A DNA stretch of 64,000 nt from Mucilaginibacter flavidus (GTDB taxonomy: Bacteria > Bacteroidota > Bacteroidia > Sphingobacteriales > Sphingobacteriaceae). Positions 24,689 to 33,656 of this stretch are shown in pieces. Made by a program: the position numbers and the translations under genes. The stretch spans positions 62,001 to 126,000 of the forward strand of contig NZ_JAMXOE010000015.1 in the NCBI RefSeq assembly GCF_024055575.1, in the 5' to 3' direction. Positions within the stretch are counted from its first letter, which is position 1. Every line of letters starts with the position of its first letter. The notes under the pieces are model-generated. The model did not search any database. It was not told where the DNA came from and saw only the letters and a list, made by a program, of their open reading frames with translations.

Positions 24689-25945
24689 ATGAGTGTTTCT
24701 TTATTGGCCCAAAATCTGCACGGGTCCGAAATCATAAAAATTGCAGGTGAAATAAACGAGCTAAAACGCCAGGGACAAAACATTGCCAATTTAACAATCG
24801 GCGATTTTGATTCAAACATCTACCCCATCCCAGCCGAGCTGAAGCAAGGCATTGTTGATGCTTATGCAAACAACCAAACCAACTATCCGCCAGCCGATGG
24901 TGTGCTTGACCTCAGGGAAAGCGTATCGGGCTTTTTAAAAAGCAGGTTTGATTTGGATTACAATGCAAACCAGATTTTGATTTCAGGCGGCTCGAGGCCA
25001 TTGATATATTCAACCTACCTGGCGCTTATCGATCCGGGTGATAAAGTTGTTTTCCCTGCACCGTCATGGAACAACAACCACTATTGCGATTTAACCAATG
25101 CCGAAGCTGTCATCATCCCTACCAGGCCCGAAAATAATTTTATGCCTACGGCTGATGAAATAGCGCCGCATTTAAAAGGAGCAGCTATGCTGGCCCTTTG
25201 CTCGCCACTAAATCCAACCGGTACCATGTTTACCAAAAAGGACTTGGAAGAGATATGTGATTTGGTAATTGCTGAAAACAAAACCCGCAAGGCCGGCGAA
25301 AAACCGTTGTATTTATTGTACGACCAGATATACTCACAACTTACTTTTGGCAAACATGTGCACTACAACCCGGTTAGCCTGCGCCCCGAGTTAAAAGACG
25401 TGACCATATTTGTTGACGGAGCTTCAAAATGTTTTGCCGCCACAGGTGTGCGCGTGGGTTGGGGCTTTGGCCCGGCAAATGTGATAAACCACATGAAGGC
25501 GATTGTAGGCCATATGGGCGCTTGGGCGCCAAAGGCCGAGCAGGTTGCTATGGCTAAATATTTAAGACAGGATGATTTTGTTAAGGGTTACCTTGCCGAA
25601 TTAAAAGGTAATATACAGGCCAGCCTGAATACCTTATACCAGGGCTTCCAGCAGTTAAAGGCCGAAGGGCTTAACGTTGACGCCATTGAGCCGATGGGTG
25701 CTATTTACCTGACTATAAAAATTGATTATGCGGGCAAAACCACACCCGATGGCACTGTGTTGAAAACGTCGGCAGATACTAATTTTTACCTGATTAAAGA
25801 GGCAAAAGTAGCGTTCGTACCGTTTGCTGCATTCGGAACAGATCATAATACCCCATGGTTCCGCGTGTCGGTAGGTGCAAGTACCCTGCAAGACGTGCAG
25901 GAATTACTGCCCAGGATAAAAGATGCATTGTCCAAATTGAAGTAA
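24689..25945 (+). CDS. PLP-dependent aminotransferase, class I/II (aspartate aminotransferase-like)
   Basis: Class I motifs include NLTIGDFDSNIYPIP near the N-terminus, NYPPADGVLDLRESV, CSPLNPTGTMFTKKDLEEIC, YDQIYSQLTFG and the PLP lysine in VDGASKCFAATGVRVGWGF (Lys about residue 250). The SK...GxRxGW arrangement is typical of fold-type I enzymes. The substrate cannot be told; aspartate, aromatic or methionine-related amino acids are possible. The 418-residue length is normal. It is a single gene with its own promoter and a strong terminator. Confidence 0.93.
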   Translation: MSVSLLAQNLHGSEIIKIAGEINELKRQGQNIANLTIGDFDSNIYPIPAELKQGIVDAYANNQTNYPPADGVLDLRESVSGFLKSRFDLDYNANQILISGGSRPLIYSTYLALIDPGDKVVFPAPSWNNNHYCDLTNAEAVIIPTRPENNFMPTADEIAPHLKGAAMLALCSPLNPTGTMFTKKDLEEICDLVIAENKTRKAGEKPLYLLYDQIYSQLTFGKHVHYNPVSLRPELKDVTIFVDGASKCFAATGVRVGWGFGPANVINHMKAIVGHMGAWAPKAEQVAMAKYLRQDDFVKGYLAELKGNIQASLNTLYQGFQQLKAEGLNVDAIEPMGAIYLTIKIDYAGKTTPDGTVLKTSADTNFYLIKEAKVAFVPFAAFGTDHNTPWFRVSVGASTLQDVQELLPRIKDALSKLK

Positions 25946-25971
25946 GAAGGAAATAAAAACCCCCAATATTA

Positions 25972-26007
25972 AAAACCGCCAACTTTATCAGATAAGTTGG
26001 CGGTTTT
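25972..26007 (+). terminator. Intrinsic terminator of the aminotransferase gene
   Basis: AAAACCGCCAACTT pairs over 14 bp with AAGTTGGCGGTTTT around an 8-nt loop and is followed by GTTTTG. Confidence 0.8.
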
Positions 26008-26097
26008 GTTTTGGATGATATTTGTCGAGTATCAAAATAAATTCCACAGGCTAAAACTTATTCGTCGTTTTGAATATTATATTACTTAAAACCTACT

Positions 26098-26265
26098 ATG
26101 AAAAGATTATATTTTTTTCCATCCCTCATTATACTGCTGATGAGCTTAAGCAGTTGTTCGGTAATAACAGGCATATTTAAGGCGGGCGCGGTTGTCGGTA
26201 TTATATCGGTTATCGTTGTAATCGCCTTGATTATCTGGATAGCATCTATGTTTAGGGGCAAGTAG
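26098..26265 (+). CDS. Small lipoprotein with a transmembrane segment, 55 aa
   Basis: An ATG opens a 55-codon frame with a lipoprotein-like start (MKRLYFFPSLIILLMSLSSC, Cys at 20) followed by a second hydrophobic segment (VVGIISVIVVIALIIWIA) and a basic end (MFRGK). The combination of lipobox plus membrane helix occurs in many small Bacteroidota envelope proteins, for which I know no function. It is short but the reading frame is clear. Confidence 0.6.
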   Translation: MKRLYFFPSLIILLMSLSSCSVITGIFKAGAVVGIISVIVVIALIIWIASMFRGK

Positions 26266-26338
26266 CTCAAACCTCTAATTGCGCCGCTCATGGTCAATCA
26301 TTAAGCATAGCCCTGATCAATCACTAAAAAACAAAAAA

Positions 26339-26356
26339 TCCCGCATTGCTGCGGGA
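26339..26356 (-). terminator. Intrinsic terminator of the TonB receptor gene
   Basis: TCCCGCA (26339-26345) pairs with TGCGGGA (26350-26356) around a 4-nt loop. On the minus strand a T-rich tract of six or more Ts follows. Confidence 0.75.
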
Positions 26357-26382
26357 CCCTGGTTTTATAGTTTACTTTAGTT

Positions 26383-28881
26383 TTAAGATTTGGGATGCGG
26401 TGACAAATCAAAAGGCACAACAACTTTAAAGCTGACGTTGCGGCCCATGTTAAATATCCCGGGCTGAACGCCCGCCGGCACGTTTGCATTATCAAAATAC
26501 TTGAGCCTGCTCATGTTACTTTGATAGTTTACATTGCCCAGGTTGGTGCCTTCAATGAATAGTTTAACCCAGGTCTGGCCTGCTGTATTTACCAGTTCGG
26601 TTCCTATACCGGCACTTAACAGGTTATAACCTGCCGTATTTGTTTCTGTTCCGTATGCAGAAAAAAAGCGGTTCTGCGCACTAAAATGGTCAAATCCCAC
26701 AAAGCCATAAACATTTTTAAAGCTGCCAAAGCCTTTGCTGAAATTGCCTTTCAATTCAGAATGGGTATGCAGCGGCGGGATGAAAGGCAAATACTTTAAG
26801 CTATCGGCAACCGGGCCGCCTGTACCCAGGTTTTGGCCATAAGTTAGGGCTATCGAGTTTTCAAAGTGCAGCCAGCTAAGCGGGTGTATATCAAGGCTAA
26901 TCTCGCCTCCGTTTATCGTTGCTTTACTTTGCACGTAGGTAAATGTGTTGTAGCCTTGCGTCAGTACCGGCGATCCGTCAGCATTCAACTCCTGTTGCTG
27001 GAAGATGTAGTTTTGGATATTGTTGTTAAACAATTCAACGCTGAATGACACATTTGGCAGGGTAACAAACATACCAATGTCTTCCTGCGTGCTAAATTCG
27101 GGTTTAAAGTTGTTATTACCGATGTGGTAAATTTGCGAACCCGGGTCGGGTCCGTTCGCAGATAACTCGGCGATACTTGGCGCCCTGAAACCACGCGCAA
27201 TATTAGCCTTCAGCAGGAAATTGTTCGAAAAATTATAGGCTGCACCAAAGCTTCCGTTAAACCCCGAAAACGTTTTGTTCAGGGCCGAAAACTGAGAAAT
27301 TACAGTTGGTGGCGTTGCTGCATTTGACGGTGTGTACAACACAGGATATTTGCCTGCAGTGTCAATATAGGCCGCCTGCCCGTGGAACGAACGGCTGTCA
27401 ATCCTTGCGCCACCTGAAAGGTCGAGCTTGCCAAAGCTTTTTTTCATGATAATAAACGGACCGATATCAAACTGGTGATAGGCTGGTATCGGGAACTCGG
27501 TAGCATCGCCAATGGTGTTGTTTTGATACTGACCATTTACGCCTACGGTAGTTTCATAACCATTATTCAAATTAAAGCTATACTTAAAATCATACGTAAA
27601 GGTGCTCAAGTGCAGGTTCAGGCCTGCAATATCGGCATCTTCGGGATGGGTGTATTCTCTGCGATGGCTAAACTGGTAACCTAAATTGACCAAAAGATTG
27701 CCATCGCCTACATTGAAATTGCTGTTGTTATAAACCCGGTAAAGCTGTACATGCTGGTGCAAAACCGGCAATTTGTACGAGTTCAATTCAGACGCGGGCA
27801 CAATTGTGCGCGATGCGTCATCTTCGGTAATTTGTTTGGTAAACTGGCGGGTTACCGAATCGCGGCTGCCATCCGGAATTGCCTGCTGGTCGTCGAACAA
27901 CGAGAAGTTGAAATAGGATGTACCCCATTTTTTATTAAGGCCCACCATAAAGCGGGCGTCTTTCTCTTTAAAGTTTGTGGCGTATACCCTGCCATCGTGC
28001 GGGTTTTGATAGTCCTTGGCTTCTTTGGCCGACAAAATCGTACCCCAAACAAACCCATTGTTGTTGCCATATAACCTGAACGAACCGTTCAGCAGGTTGT
28101 TATTGGTGCCATAAGTTCCCTGTACCGAACCTAATATTTTACCATTGGCAACCGGCGGCGGTGTAATAAGGTTTACAACACCACCTATGGCATCCGAACC
28201 GTAAGATAAGCTGGCCGGCCCCTTTATTACTTCCACACGATCGATAGAGTTTTGGTCAACTTCAACGCCATGCTCGTCGCCCCATTGCTGGCCCTCCTGG
28301 CGTATGCCATCCTGCAGGGTAACCACGCGGTTATAACCCAGGCCATGGATAAACGGCTTCGACACATTTGGCCCGGTTGTTACCGCGCTTACGCCCGGTA
28401 AATTGGCTATCATATCAATAACATTACCAGCTGCCGAACGCTGATCGAGGAAGGTTTTGCCTACGGCTACCATTGGCACCGGGTCGCGTTTTATCTCGGT
28501 AGCTTTACTTACGCCGGTTATCACTACTTCGCCGGTTTCTATTGATGATGCCTGAAGTTGGATATCAAGCGTAGTAGTTTTTGTAAAATCAACCCGTTGG
28601 TTAAAAGTAGCATATCCTATGTAGCTAACTTGTACCAGGTAAACTCCTTTAGGTAAATTTTCTAACGAGTAGTGGCCGTTCACATCGGTAATTGAGCCGC
28701 GCCTTAAGTCGGGAACGCTTACAGTGGCTCCTATAATGGTTTTGCCATCGGCCTTATCTGTTACCGTACCTGTAATAGTCCCCAGTTCATCGGTTCTGTG
28801 CGTCGTTATTTCTGCCTCAGCCATTATGGTGCTTAACAGCAACATTAACAGCAGGTTTAATATTCTTATCTTAAATTTCAT
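26383..28881 (-). CDS. TonB-dependent outer-membrane receptor
   Basis: The 832-residue protein has a signal peptide, then a carboxypeptidase-regulatory-like domain (GTITGTVTDKADGKTIIGAT, NGHYSLENLPKGVY). The plug domain (about 130-250) includes VVITGVSKATEIKR and VIKGPASLSYGSDAIGG. A 22-stranded barrel follows, with a C-terminus ending in short aromatic motifs. The plug carries a His/Asp-rich stretch (QQWGDEHGVEVDQ), seen in some metal-type receptors such as those for copper or zinc. The Cys/His-rich small protein just upstream on the same strand supports this, but the substrate is inference. Confidence 0.92.
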   Translation of the reverse strand: MKFKIRILNLLLMLLLSTIMAEAEITTHRTDELGTITGTVTDKADGKTIIGATVSVPDLRRGSITDVNGHYSLENLPKGVYLVQVSYIGYATFNQRVDFTKTTTLDIQLQASSIETGEVVITGVSKATEIKRDPVPMVAVGKTFLDQRSAAGNVIDMIANLPGVSAVTTGPNVSKPFIHGLGYNRVVTLQDGIRQEGQQWGDEHGVEVDQNSIDRVEVIKGPASLSYGSDAIGGVVNLITPPPVANGKILGSVQGTYGTNNNLLNGSFRLYGNNNGFVWGTILSAKEAKDYQNPHDGRVYATNFKEKDARFMVGLNKKWGTSYFNFSLFDDQQAIPDGSRDSVTRQFTKQITEDDASRTIVPASELNSYKLPVLHQHVQLYRVYNNSNFNVGDGNLLVNLGYQFSHRREYTHPEDADIAGLNLHLSTFTYDFKYSFNLNNGYETTVGVNGQYQNNTIGDATEFPIPAYHQFDIGPFIIMKKSFGKLDLSGGARIDSRSFHGQAAYIDTAGKYPVLYTPSNAATPPTVISQFSALNKTFSGFNGSFGAAYNFSNNFLLKANIARGFRAPSIAELSANGPDPGSQIYHIGNNNFKPEFSTQEDIGMFVTLPNVSFSVELFNNNIQNYIFQQQELNADGSPVLTQGYNTFTYVQSKATINGGEISLDIHPLSWLHFENSIALTYGQNLGTGGPVADSLKYLPFIPPLHTHSELKGNFSKGFGSFKNVYGFVGFDHFSAQNRFFSAYGTETNTAGYNLLSAGIGTELVNTAGQTWVKLFIEGTNLGNVNYQSNMSRLKYFDNANVPAGVQPGIFNMGRNVSFKVVVPFDLSPHPKS

Positions 28882-29009
28882 TGTTATCGGTCTGATGGAA
28901 TTGAGAAATCTGGTTGTTTGATTGATTGTTAAATCCCATTAATCCGGGAGGGTTTTTAAAATCAAAACAGTCAACGTTAATAACGGAGAAAAGCAGTTTA
29001 GCTTTTAGT

Positions 29010-29342
29010 TTAAGCGAAATAATTAACTGAAGGAGGAGCGCGACCACCGGCAAGTATAAGCGAGAGGCTTGTAAAATTATAAGCAGGAGATTTATAAAAA
29101 CAATCGGCAACAACCTGGTGGTCAAAAAACATATTGCTGCCAACAATCATGCTTGTGTGGTGCATAGCATCGCACAACTGGCACTTTTCGGAAACGGTTT
29201 GCTTGGCTTGCTGCTTAATTGTGATGTAAGTACTGCTTGTTTTTATCAGCTTATGCTGGTGAACATATACCATATACTGACCTGCAACGAAGCAGATCAA
29301 TAATATCCACGAGTGGATAATATGGCTTTTACTATATTTCAC
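29010..29342 (-). CDS. Small exported Cys/His-rich protein next to the TonB receptor, 110 aa
   Basis: A GTG start gives a hydrophobic N-terminal segment (residues about 8-27, IIHSWILLICFVAGQYMVYV), followed by VHQHKL. A motif CQLCDAMHHTSM (residues about 55-66) looks like a metal-binding site (CxxC plus HH). The C-terminus reads GGRAPPSVNYFA, similar to the RGPP ending of DUF2946-like proteins linked to copper. It precedes the receptor on the same strand by 128 bp, so an operon in metal handling is likely. The family assignment is tentative. Confidence 0.6.
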   Translation of the reverse strand: MKYSKSHIIHSWILLICFVAGQYMVYVHQHKLIKTSSTYITIKQQAKQTVSEKCQLCDAMHHTSMIVGSNMFFDHQVVADCFYKSPAYNFTSLSLILAGGRAPPSVNYFA

Positions 29343-29473
29343 GGTCAGCTGTTACTTTTAGTACTTGCCGCAAAACTAAGTATTAATAATCTTATTTAAG
29401 GTAACAATTTTGTATAAATGCAACAAAATTGCTGCGTTAGAAGGATAGTGGCAAGAGCCAATTTAAATAAGTT

Positions 29474-29992
29474 TTAGTTACCGCGTTTGGCAGTAAATGA
29501 ACCACCGGCTATAGTGTAAAGTACGTGATCGCCGGTAAAATCATCTTCACTGAATAACTGTGCAGAAAATGTACCTTTAATGGTCGACGATGTTACGTCG
29601 GTAATAGTTACCGTACCTATTGGATGTGCCGGCTGGGTAGTAAAAACATCAGAATCATTGACAAAATAAAATAATATCAGCCCATCCTTCGGGGCAGTGG
29701 TAACTGAATAAGACTGTCCGGCCTTTAATGTAGCCAGATCATGGGTGATATTTACTTCCATGCTTGCAGCTCCCGGTTTGCCGTTGGTAAGGTTGGTGCC
29801 GGTAATAAGCGTTTGGTTCACGTCGTTAACGCTGGCCGAAACAGCAACGCAAGCATTATAGGTAACAGCGGTACCGTTGGCCTTAAAAGTCATTGTTGTA
29901 CCGGCAGGCGAATTGTCGGAGCTCTTTTTGCAGGAAGTTAGTGCAATAGCAGTAAATAGCACAGCGACAATTAGTTTTGATAGTTTTTTCAT
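29474..29992 (-). CDS. Lipoprotein of unknown function with beta-rich domain
   Basis: MKKLSKLIVAVLFTAIAL leads to a lipobox (ALTSC, Cys at about 22) and a Lys/Ser/Asp tail as in Bacteroidota lipoproteins. The mature part shows beta-strand patterns (MTFKANGTAVTYN, AASMEVNITHD, GTVTITDVTSSTIKGTFSA) that resemble small Ig-like or DUF6252-like domains. It stands alone, with the TonB-receptor operon further along the minus strand. I start at ATG 29992; a TTG two codons upstream is possible. Function unknown. Confidence 0.75.
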   Translation of the reverse strand: MKKLSKLIVAVLFTAIALTSCKKSSDNSPAGTTMTFKANGTAVTYNACVAVSASVNDVNQTLITGTNLTNGKPGAASMEVNITHDLATLKAGQSYSVTTAPKDGLILFYFVNDSDVFTTQPAHPIGTVTITDVTSSTIKGTFSAQLFSEDDFTGDHVLYTIAGGSFTAKRGN

Positions 29993-30468
29993 TCGCAATT
30001 AAATATAGTGATATGAGTTTAGTGCCTGAGAAATAGAGATAATTTTATAAGAAAAATATAGTTTTCACAAACTATTCAATAAATGTGCCACGCACATTTT
30101 ATTTTGGCTGAAAAACAAATTCACACCGGTATGCCCAAAATCACCAGTTAATATAAAAAGCCATTATTTAAGCATTGTTGCTTTATCGGCAAATTTTGAC
30201 GCAAATTGAGGTCATGTATCACGCCCTAACAACAAAATATTTCGTCTTCTGGAGGCCTCGCAAACGTTACCTAAATTGAGGCTGGTGGTGTGCATTCAAA
30301 AATGACCAAGGTTCAAAAAAAATAAATTCATGATTGTTATCGCAGGGAAATGATTTGTTTTCGTGTCATAATTTTTTCATAATTCGCAAAACAGCCGATT
30401 ACATCTCATCCCAAAATTTGAGGTAGCCCTTAAAACTCTACCTTTGCCGCCACAAAACCGGGATAAAG
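29993..30468. other. 476-bp intergenic region before the DUF3050 gene
   Basis: The gap between the divergent lipoprotein and DUF3050 genes has no convincing frame. It includes the pair CAAATTGAGG and TAAATTGAGG about 65 bp apart and, at the right end, a promoter candidate (30417-30446). Nothing else is recognised. Confidence 0.5.
30417..30446 (+). promoter_or_regulatory. Promoter of the DUF3050 gene (TTTG-N18-TACCTTTG)
   Basis: TTTG ending at 30420 and TACCTTTG at 30439-30446 are 18 nt apart, a good match to the Bacteroidota consensus. The ATG follows 22 nt later. Confidence 0.6.
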
Positions 30469-31254
30469 ATGAACGATCAGATAAGAAATCTACAACAGGC
30501 AATTGAGCCGTTAAGGCAGCAAATTATTAACCATAAGGTTTATGATTTAATAAATAGTATTGAAGACCTGGGGATTTTTATGGATCATCATATTTATGCC
30601 GTGTGGGACTTTATGTCGCTTTTAAAAGCATTGCAGCAAAATTTAACCTGCACCAGCGTGCCCTGGTTTCCGGTTGGCTCGGCCAATACCAGGTATTTGA
30701 TAAATGAGATTGTTACGGGTGAAGAATCGGATGTTGATGGCGATGGTAATCGCGCAAGTCACTATGAAATGTATCTTGCTGCCATGCAGCAGTGTGGTGC
30801 AAGGGCTACTGCTTTCCTCAATTTTATTGCGAAATTAAAAAACGGGAGCGATATGGATGCTGCTTTTAATTTGGCCGGCGCACCCGATTCAGTTAAGGCG
30901 TTTGTGAGCTACACTTTTGAAGTAATCAACAGCGGCAAATCTTATTTGCAGGCTGCGGTATTTACTTTTGGCCGCGAAGATTTGATCCCTAACATGTTTC
31001 ACTCCATAGTTAACGACCTTGATAATAAATTCCCGGGAGAGGTTTCAAAATTCAAATATTACCTCGACCGCCATATTGAAGTTGATGGCGGCCACCATAG
31101 CCACCTGGCACTGGAAATGACAGCCGAACTTTGCGGCAATGATCCGCAGAAATGGGAAGAAATAACCAATGCATCGATAACTGCATTACAAAAAAGAATT
31201 GGCTTGTGGGATGGCGTTTTTGATGCTATTGCAGCTACCCGGGTGATGGCCTGA
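30469..31254 (+). CDS. DUF3050 protein (haem-oxygenase-like fold)
   Basis: The 261 residues match DUF3050: an N-terminal helix pair ([18 protein letters not shown]), the [20 protein letters not shown] block, [17 protein letters not shown], and late His-rich [15 protein letters not shown]. The conserved His and Glu residues fit the haem-oxygenase-like di-metal superfamily, though the enzymatic activity has not been settled to my knowledge. It may be monocistronic; the next gene starts about 100 bp later. Confidence 0.85.
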   Translation: MNDQIRNLQQAIEPLRQQIINHKVYDLINSIEDLGIFMDHHIYAVWDFMSLLKALQQNLTCTSVPWFPVGSANTRYLINEIVTGEESDVDGDGNRASHYEMYLAAMQQCGARATAFLNFIAKLKNGSDMDAAFNLAGAPDSVKAFVSYTFEVINSGKSYLQAAVFTFGREDLIPNMFHSIVNDLDNKFPGEVSKFKYYLDRHIEVDGGHHSHLALEMTAELCGNDPQKWEEITNASITALQKRIGLWDGVFDAIAATRVMA

Positions 31255-31356
31255 CGAAATAAAGATTTTTAACAGGTAAGGCAGCGGGAAACATTTTGCC
31301 GGTCCCCGCGTTTGTATCGCATAATAATTAGTTTAGTTTTGAATAAATATTATTAG

Positions 31357-33624
31357 ATGCAGCTGCCTGATCTTAAAAAAATCCATATCAATCCAAAATA
31401 TCTCCGCATTGGGGCAATCGTACTTGCCTGTTTATTTGTTTTATTGCTAATAGGTGGATTTATTGCTTATTCAAAACGCGAAGCTTTACTTCAAAAGGCC
31501 ATTGCCAAAGCAAAGGAAAAAGCCCGCAGCACCTATAATTTAGACCTGGAGATTGGCTCGGCCCGGTTTACCGGGCTTAGCACGGTTGCATTTTCTGACA
31601 TTACGATAGTGCCCGACCATCGCGATAGCTTATTAAGTATAAAAGAGTTTACCGTAAGCGTAAAGCTGATGCCGCTCATTTTTGGCAATGTAAAGCTGGC
31701 TTATGTAAACCTGCAGCAAGGGCATTTGAATTTAACTGACATCAACCACGTCAGAAATTTCGATTTCCTGTTTAAAAAGAAGCAGGACACCACGGTGAAA
31801 ACAAAGGTTGATTTGTCAGAACTATCAAACAACCTTATTAACCAGTTGCTCTATAAAATCCCGGATAACCTTACGCTTAATAATTTCCTGGTATCACTTA
31901 AAACCGACAGCAGCAGTTTTACTGCTTTAGCTCAATCGGCACTGATAAAAAGCGGCCAGCTAACTTCAACCATCAATATTGATAATGGCCGGGCCCTCTG
32001 GCATTTTGATGGGAGGATGCACCCATCGGATAAAGACATCGACATAAAGCTTTATGCCGAAGGTAAAAAAGTAGAGATACCCTACATCGAAAAACGCTTT
32101 AAGCTAAAGGTAACGTTCGATACAGCCAGCACGCGCTTAAGTAAAGTGGAACACAGCGGCGGCGAAACCCGCATATATGGCTATTGGGGCGTAAGCAACT
32201 TGCTAATCAATCACCCCGGACTGTCGAGCAGCGACATCGTTATACCTAATGCCGGCATCGACGCCAATTTGTTTGTTGGCAGCAATTACTTATCGCTTGA
32301 TAGTTCGTCAACCATTCATCTTAAAAAAATAACGGCGCACCCCTACGCAAAATATACACTTAACCCGGTTAAAATTTATGAGCTCAAGGTAAACAGCGGA
32401 TGGCAAAACGCACAGGATATTTTTGATTCTTTCCCGTCGGGCATGTTTGAGTCGTTAGAAGGTATACAGGTTACCGGCAAGCTGAATTATAAGCTGAACG
32501 TATTTTTAAATTCCGAAAAGCCTGACGATGTTCAGTTTGATTCGCGGCTGGATAAAGACGGTTTCAATATTGTTAAATATGGCAAAACCGATTTGGGTAA
32601 GTTGAACAAGGTTTTTACCTATGTGCCTTATGAAAACGGCAAACCAATGGCGCCCCGGCTCATAGGCCCCGACAATTCATACTATACCCCGCTGGATGAA
32701 ATTTCGCCCAACCTGCGTAATGCGGTAATGACGGCAGAAGACCCGTCGTTTTATACCAACCATGGGTTTGTGGAGGAGTCGATCCGCAAATCGCTGGCTA
32801 CCGATTTTAAGGATAAAAAATTTAAGCGCGGCGGCAGCACCATATCCATGCAGCTGATAAAAAATTCGTTCCTGAGCCGCGAAAAAACGCTTTCCCGGAA
32901 GATTGAAGAAATATTGATTGTGTGGCTGATAGAAAACAACCGCATCATGACCAAAAACCGGATGCTGGAAGTGTATTTCAATATTATTGAATGGGGCCGT
33001 GATGTTTACGGCATTGGTGAGGCATCACGCTATTATTTCGGCAAATCGCCTGCCGAACTTACTATCGGCGAAAGCATTTACTTAGCCAGCATTGTGCCCC
33101 ACCCAAAAACAGGCCTATATTCTTTTGAGCCCGACGGTTCCTTACGACCAGGATTGGCGGGCTATTTTAATTTGATAGGCAACCTGATGGCCGGGCACGG
33201 ACGGGCACAGCGCGATAGCAGCAATGAATATGGCTTTAACGAGGTACGACTGAAAGAAAGCATGCGCCGCGAGGTTGCCCCGGTGAGCCAATCAGTTGCC
33301 GACAGCCTGATAAAGCAGGATGATGACGAAAAGGCTGTGCCGGTAGTAGTTGTTGAGCCGGAAGTTAAAAAACCGACCTTCTTTCAGCGTTTGTTTGGCA
33401 AAAAAGACACTTCGGTAGTGGCTAAAAAAGAAGAAATTAAAAAGGAAGACGTCAAAGCAAAACTTAAAGCGGATATTAAAAAGCTGCGCGACGCCGAGGA
33501 ACAAAAGGAACTTTTAATTGACACCGCGGGCAAAACCCGCAAAGAAATACGCCAGGAAAAACGCCGGCTTCGGGATGAAGAAAAGCAGGCGGAGAAGGCG
33601 CTGAAGGAGTTGGTGAAGGAATAG
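31357..33624 (+). CDS. Membrane protein fusing an AsmA-like domain to a GT51 transglycosylase
   Basis: Residues about 16-38 form one membrane helix. Residues 40-400 resemble an AsmA-like domain (YNLDLEIGSARFTGLSTV, FGNVKLAYVNLQQGHLNL). From about 430 to 600 a GT51 peptidoglycan glycosyltransferase domain appears, with the catalytic Glu in TAEDPSFYTNHGF, then KRGGSTISMQLIKN and YFNIIEWG. No transpeptidase domain follows; the last 110 residues are charged coiled coil (EEIKKEDVKAKLKADIKKL). So it resembles a monofunctional MtgA/PBP1 transglycosylase with an N-terminal AsmA-like extension. The combined 755-residue form is unusual outside the phylum as far as I know. Confidence 0.88.
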   Translation: MQLPDLKKIHINPKYLRIGAIVLACLFVLLLIGGFIAYSKREALLQKAIAKAKEKARSTYNLDLEIGSARFTGLSTVAFSDITIVPDHRDSLLSIKEFTVSVKLMPLIFGNVKLAYVNLQQGHLNLTDINHVRNFDFLFKKKQDTTVKTKVDLSELSNNLINQLLYKIPDNLTLNNFLVSLKTDSSSFTALAQSALIKSGQLTSTINIDNGRALWHFDGRMHPSDKDIDIKLYAEGKKVEIPYIEKRFKLKVTFDTASTRLSKVEHSGGETRIYGYWGVSNLLINHPGLSSSDIVIPNAGIDANLFVGSNYLSLDSSSTIHLKKITAHPYAKYTLNPVKIYELKVNSGWQNAQDIFDSFPSGMFESLEGIQVTGKLNYKLNVFLNSEKPDDVQFDSRLDKDGFNIVKYGKTDLGKLNKVFTYVPYENGKPMAPRLIGPDNSYYTPLDEISPNLRNAVMTAEDPSFYTNHGFVEESIRKSLATDFKDKKFKRGGSTISMQLIKNSFLSREKTLSRKIEEILIVWLIENNRIMTKNRMLEVYFNIIEWGRDVYGIGEASRYYFGKSPAELTIGESIYLASIVPHPKTGLYSFEPDGSLRPGLAGYFNLIGNLMAGHGRAQRDSSNEYGFNEVRLKESMRREVAPVSQSVADSLIKQDDDEKAVPVVVVEPEVKKPTFFQRLFGKKDTSVVAKKEEIKKEDVKAKLKADIKKLRDAEEQKELLIDTAGKTRKEIRQEKRRLRDEEKQAEKALKELVKE

Positions 33625-33650
33625 CCCCCCAGCCCCCTAAAGGGGGAGCA
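33624..33650. repeat. G/C palindrome CCCCCTAAAGGGGG between convergent genes
   Basis: The palindrome core lies at 33633-33646, immediately after the transglycosylase stop and before the end of the convergent LacI gene. It may act as a bidirectional terminator. The same type of element is repeated in the trp region. Confidence 0.75.
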
Positions 33651-33656
33651 GAAAAA

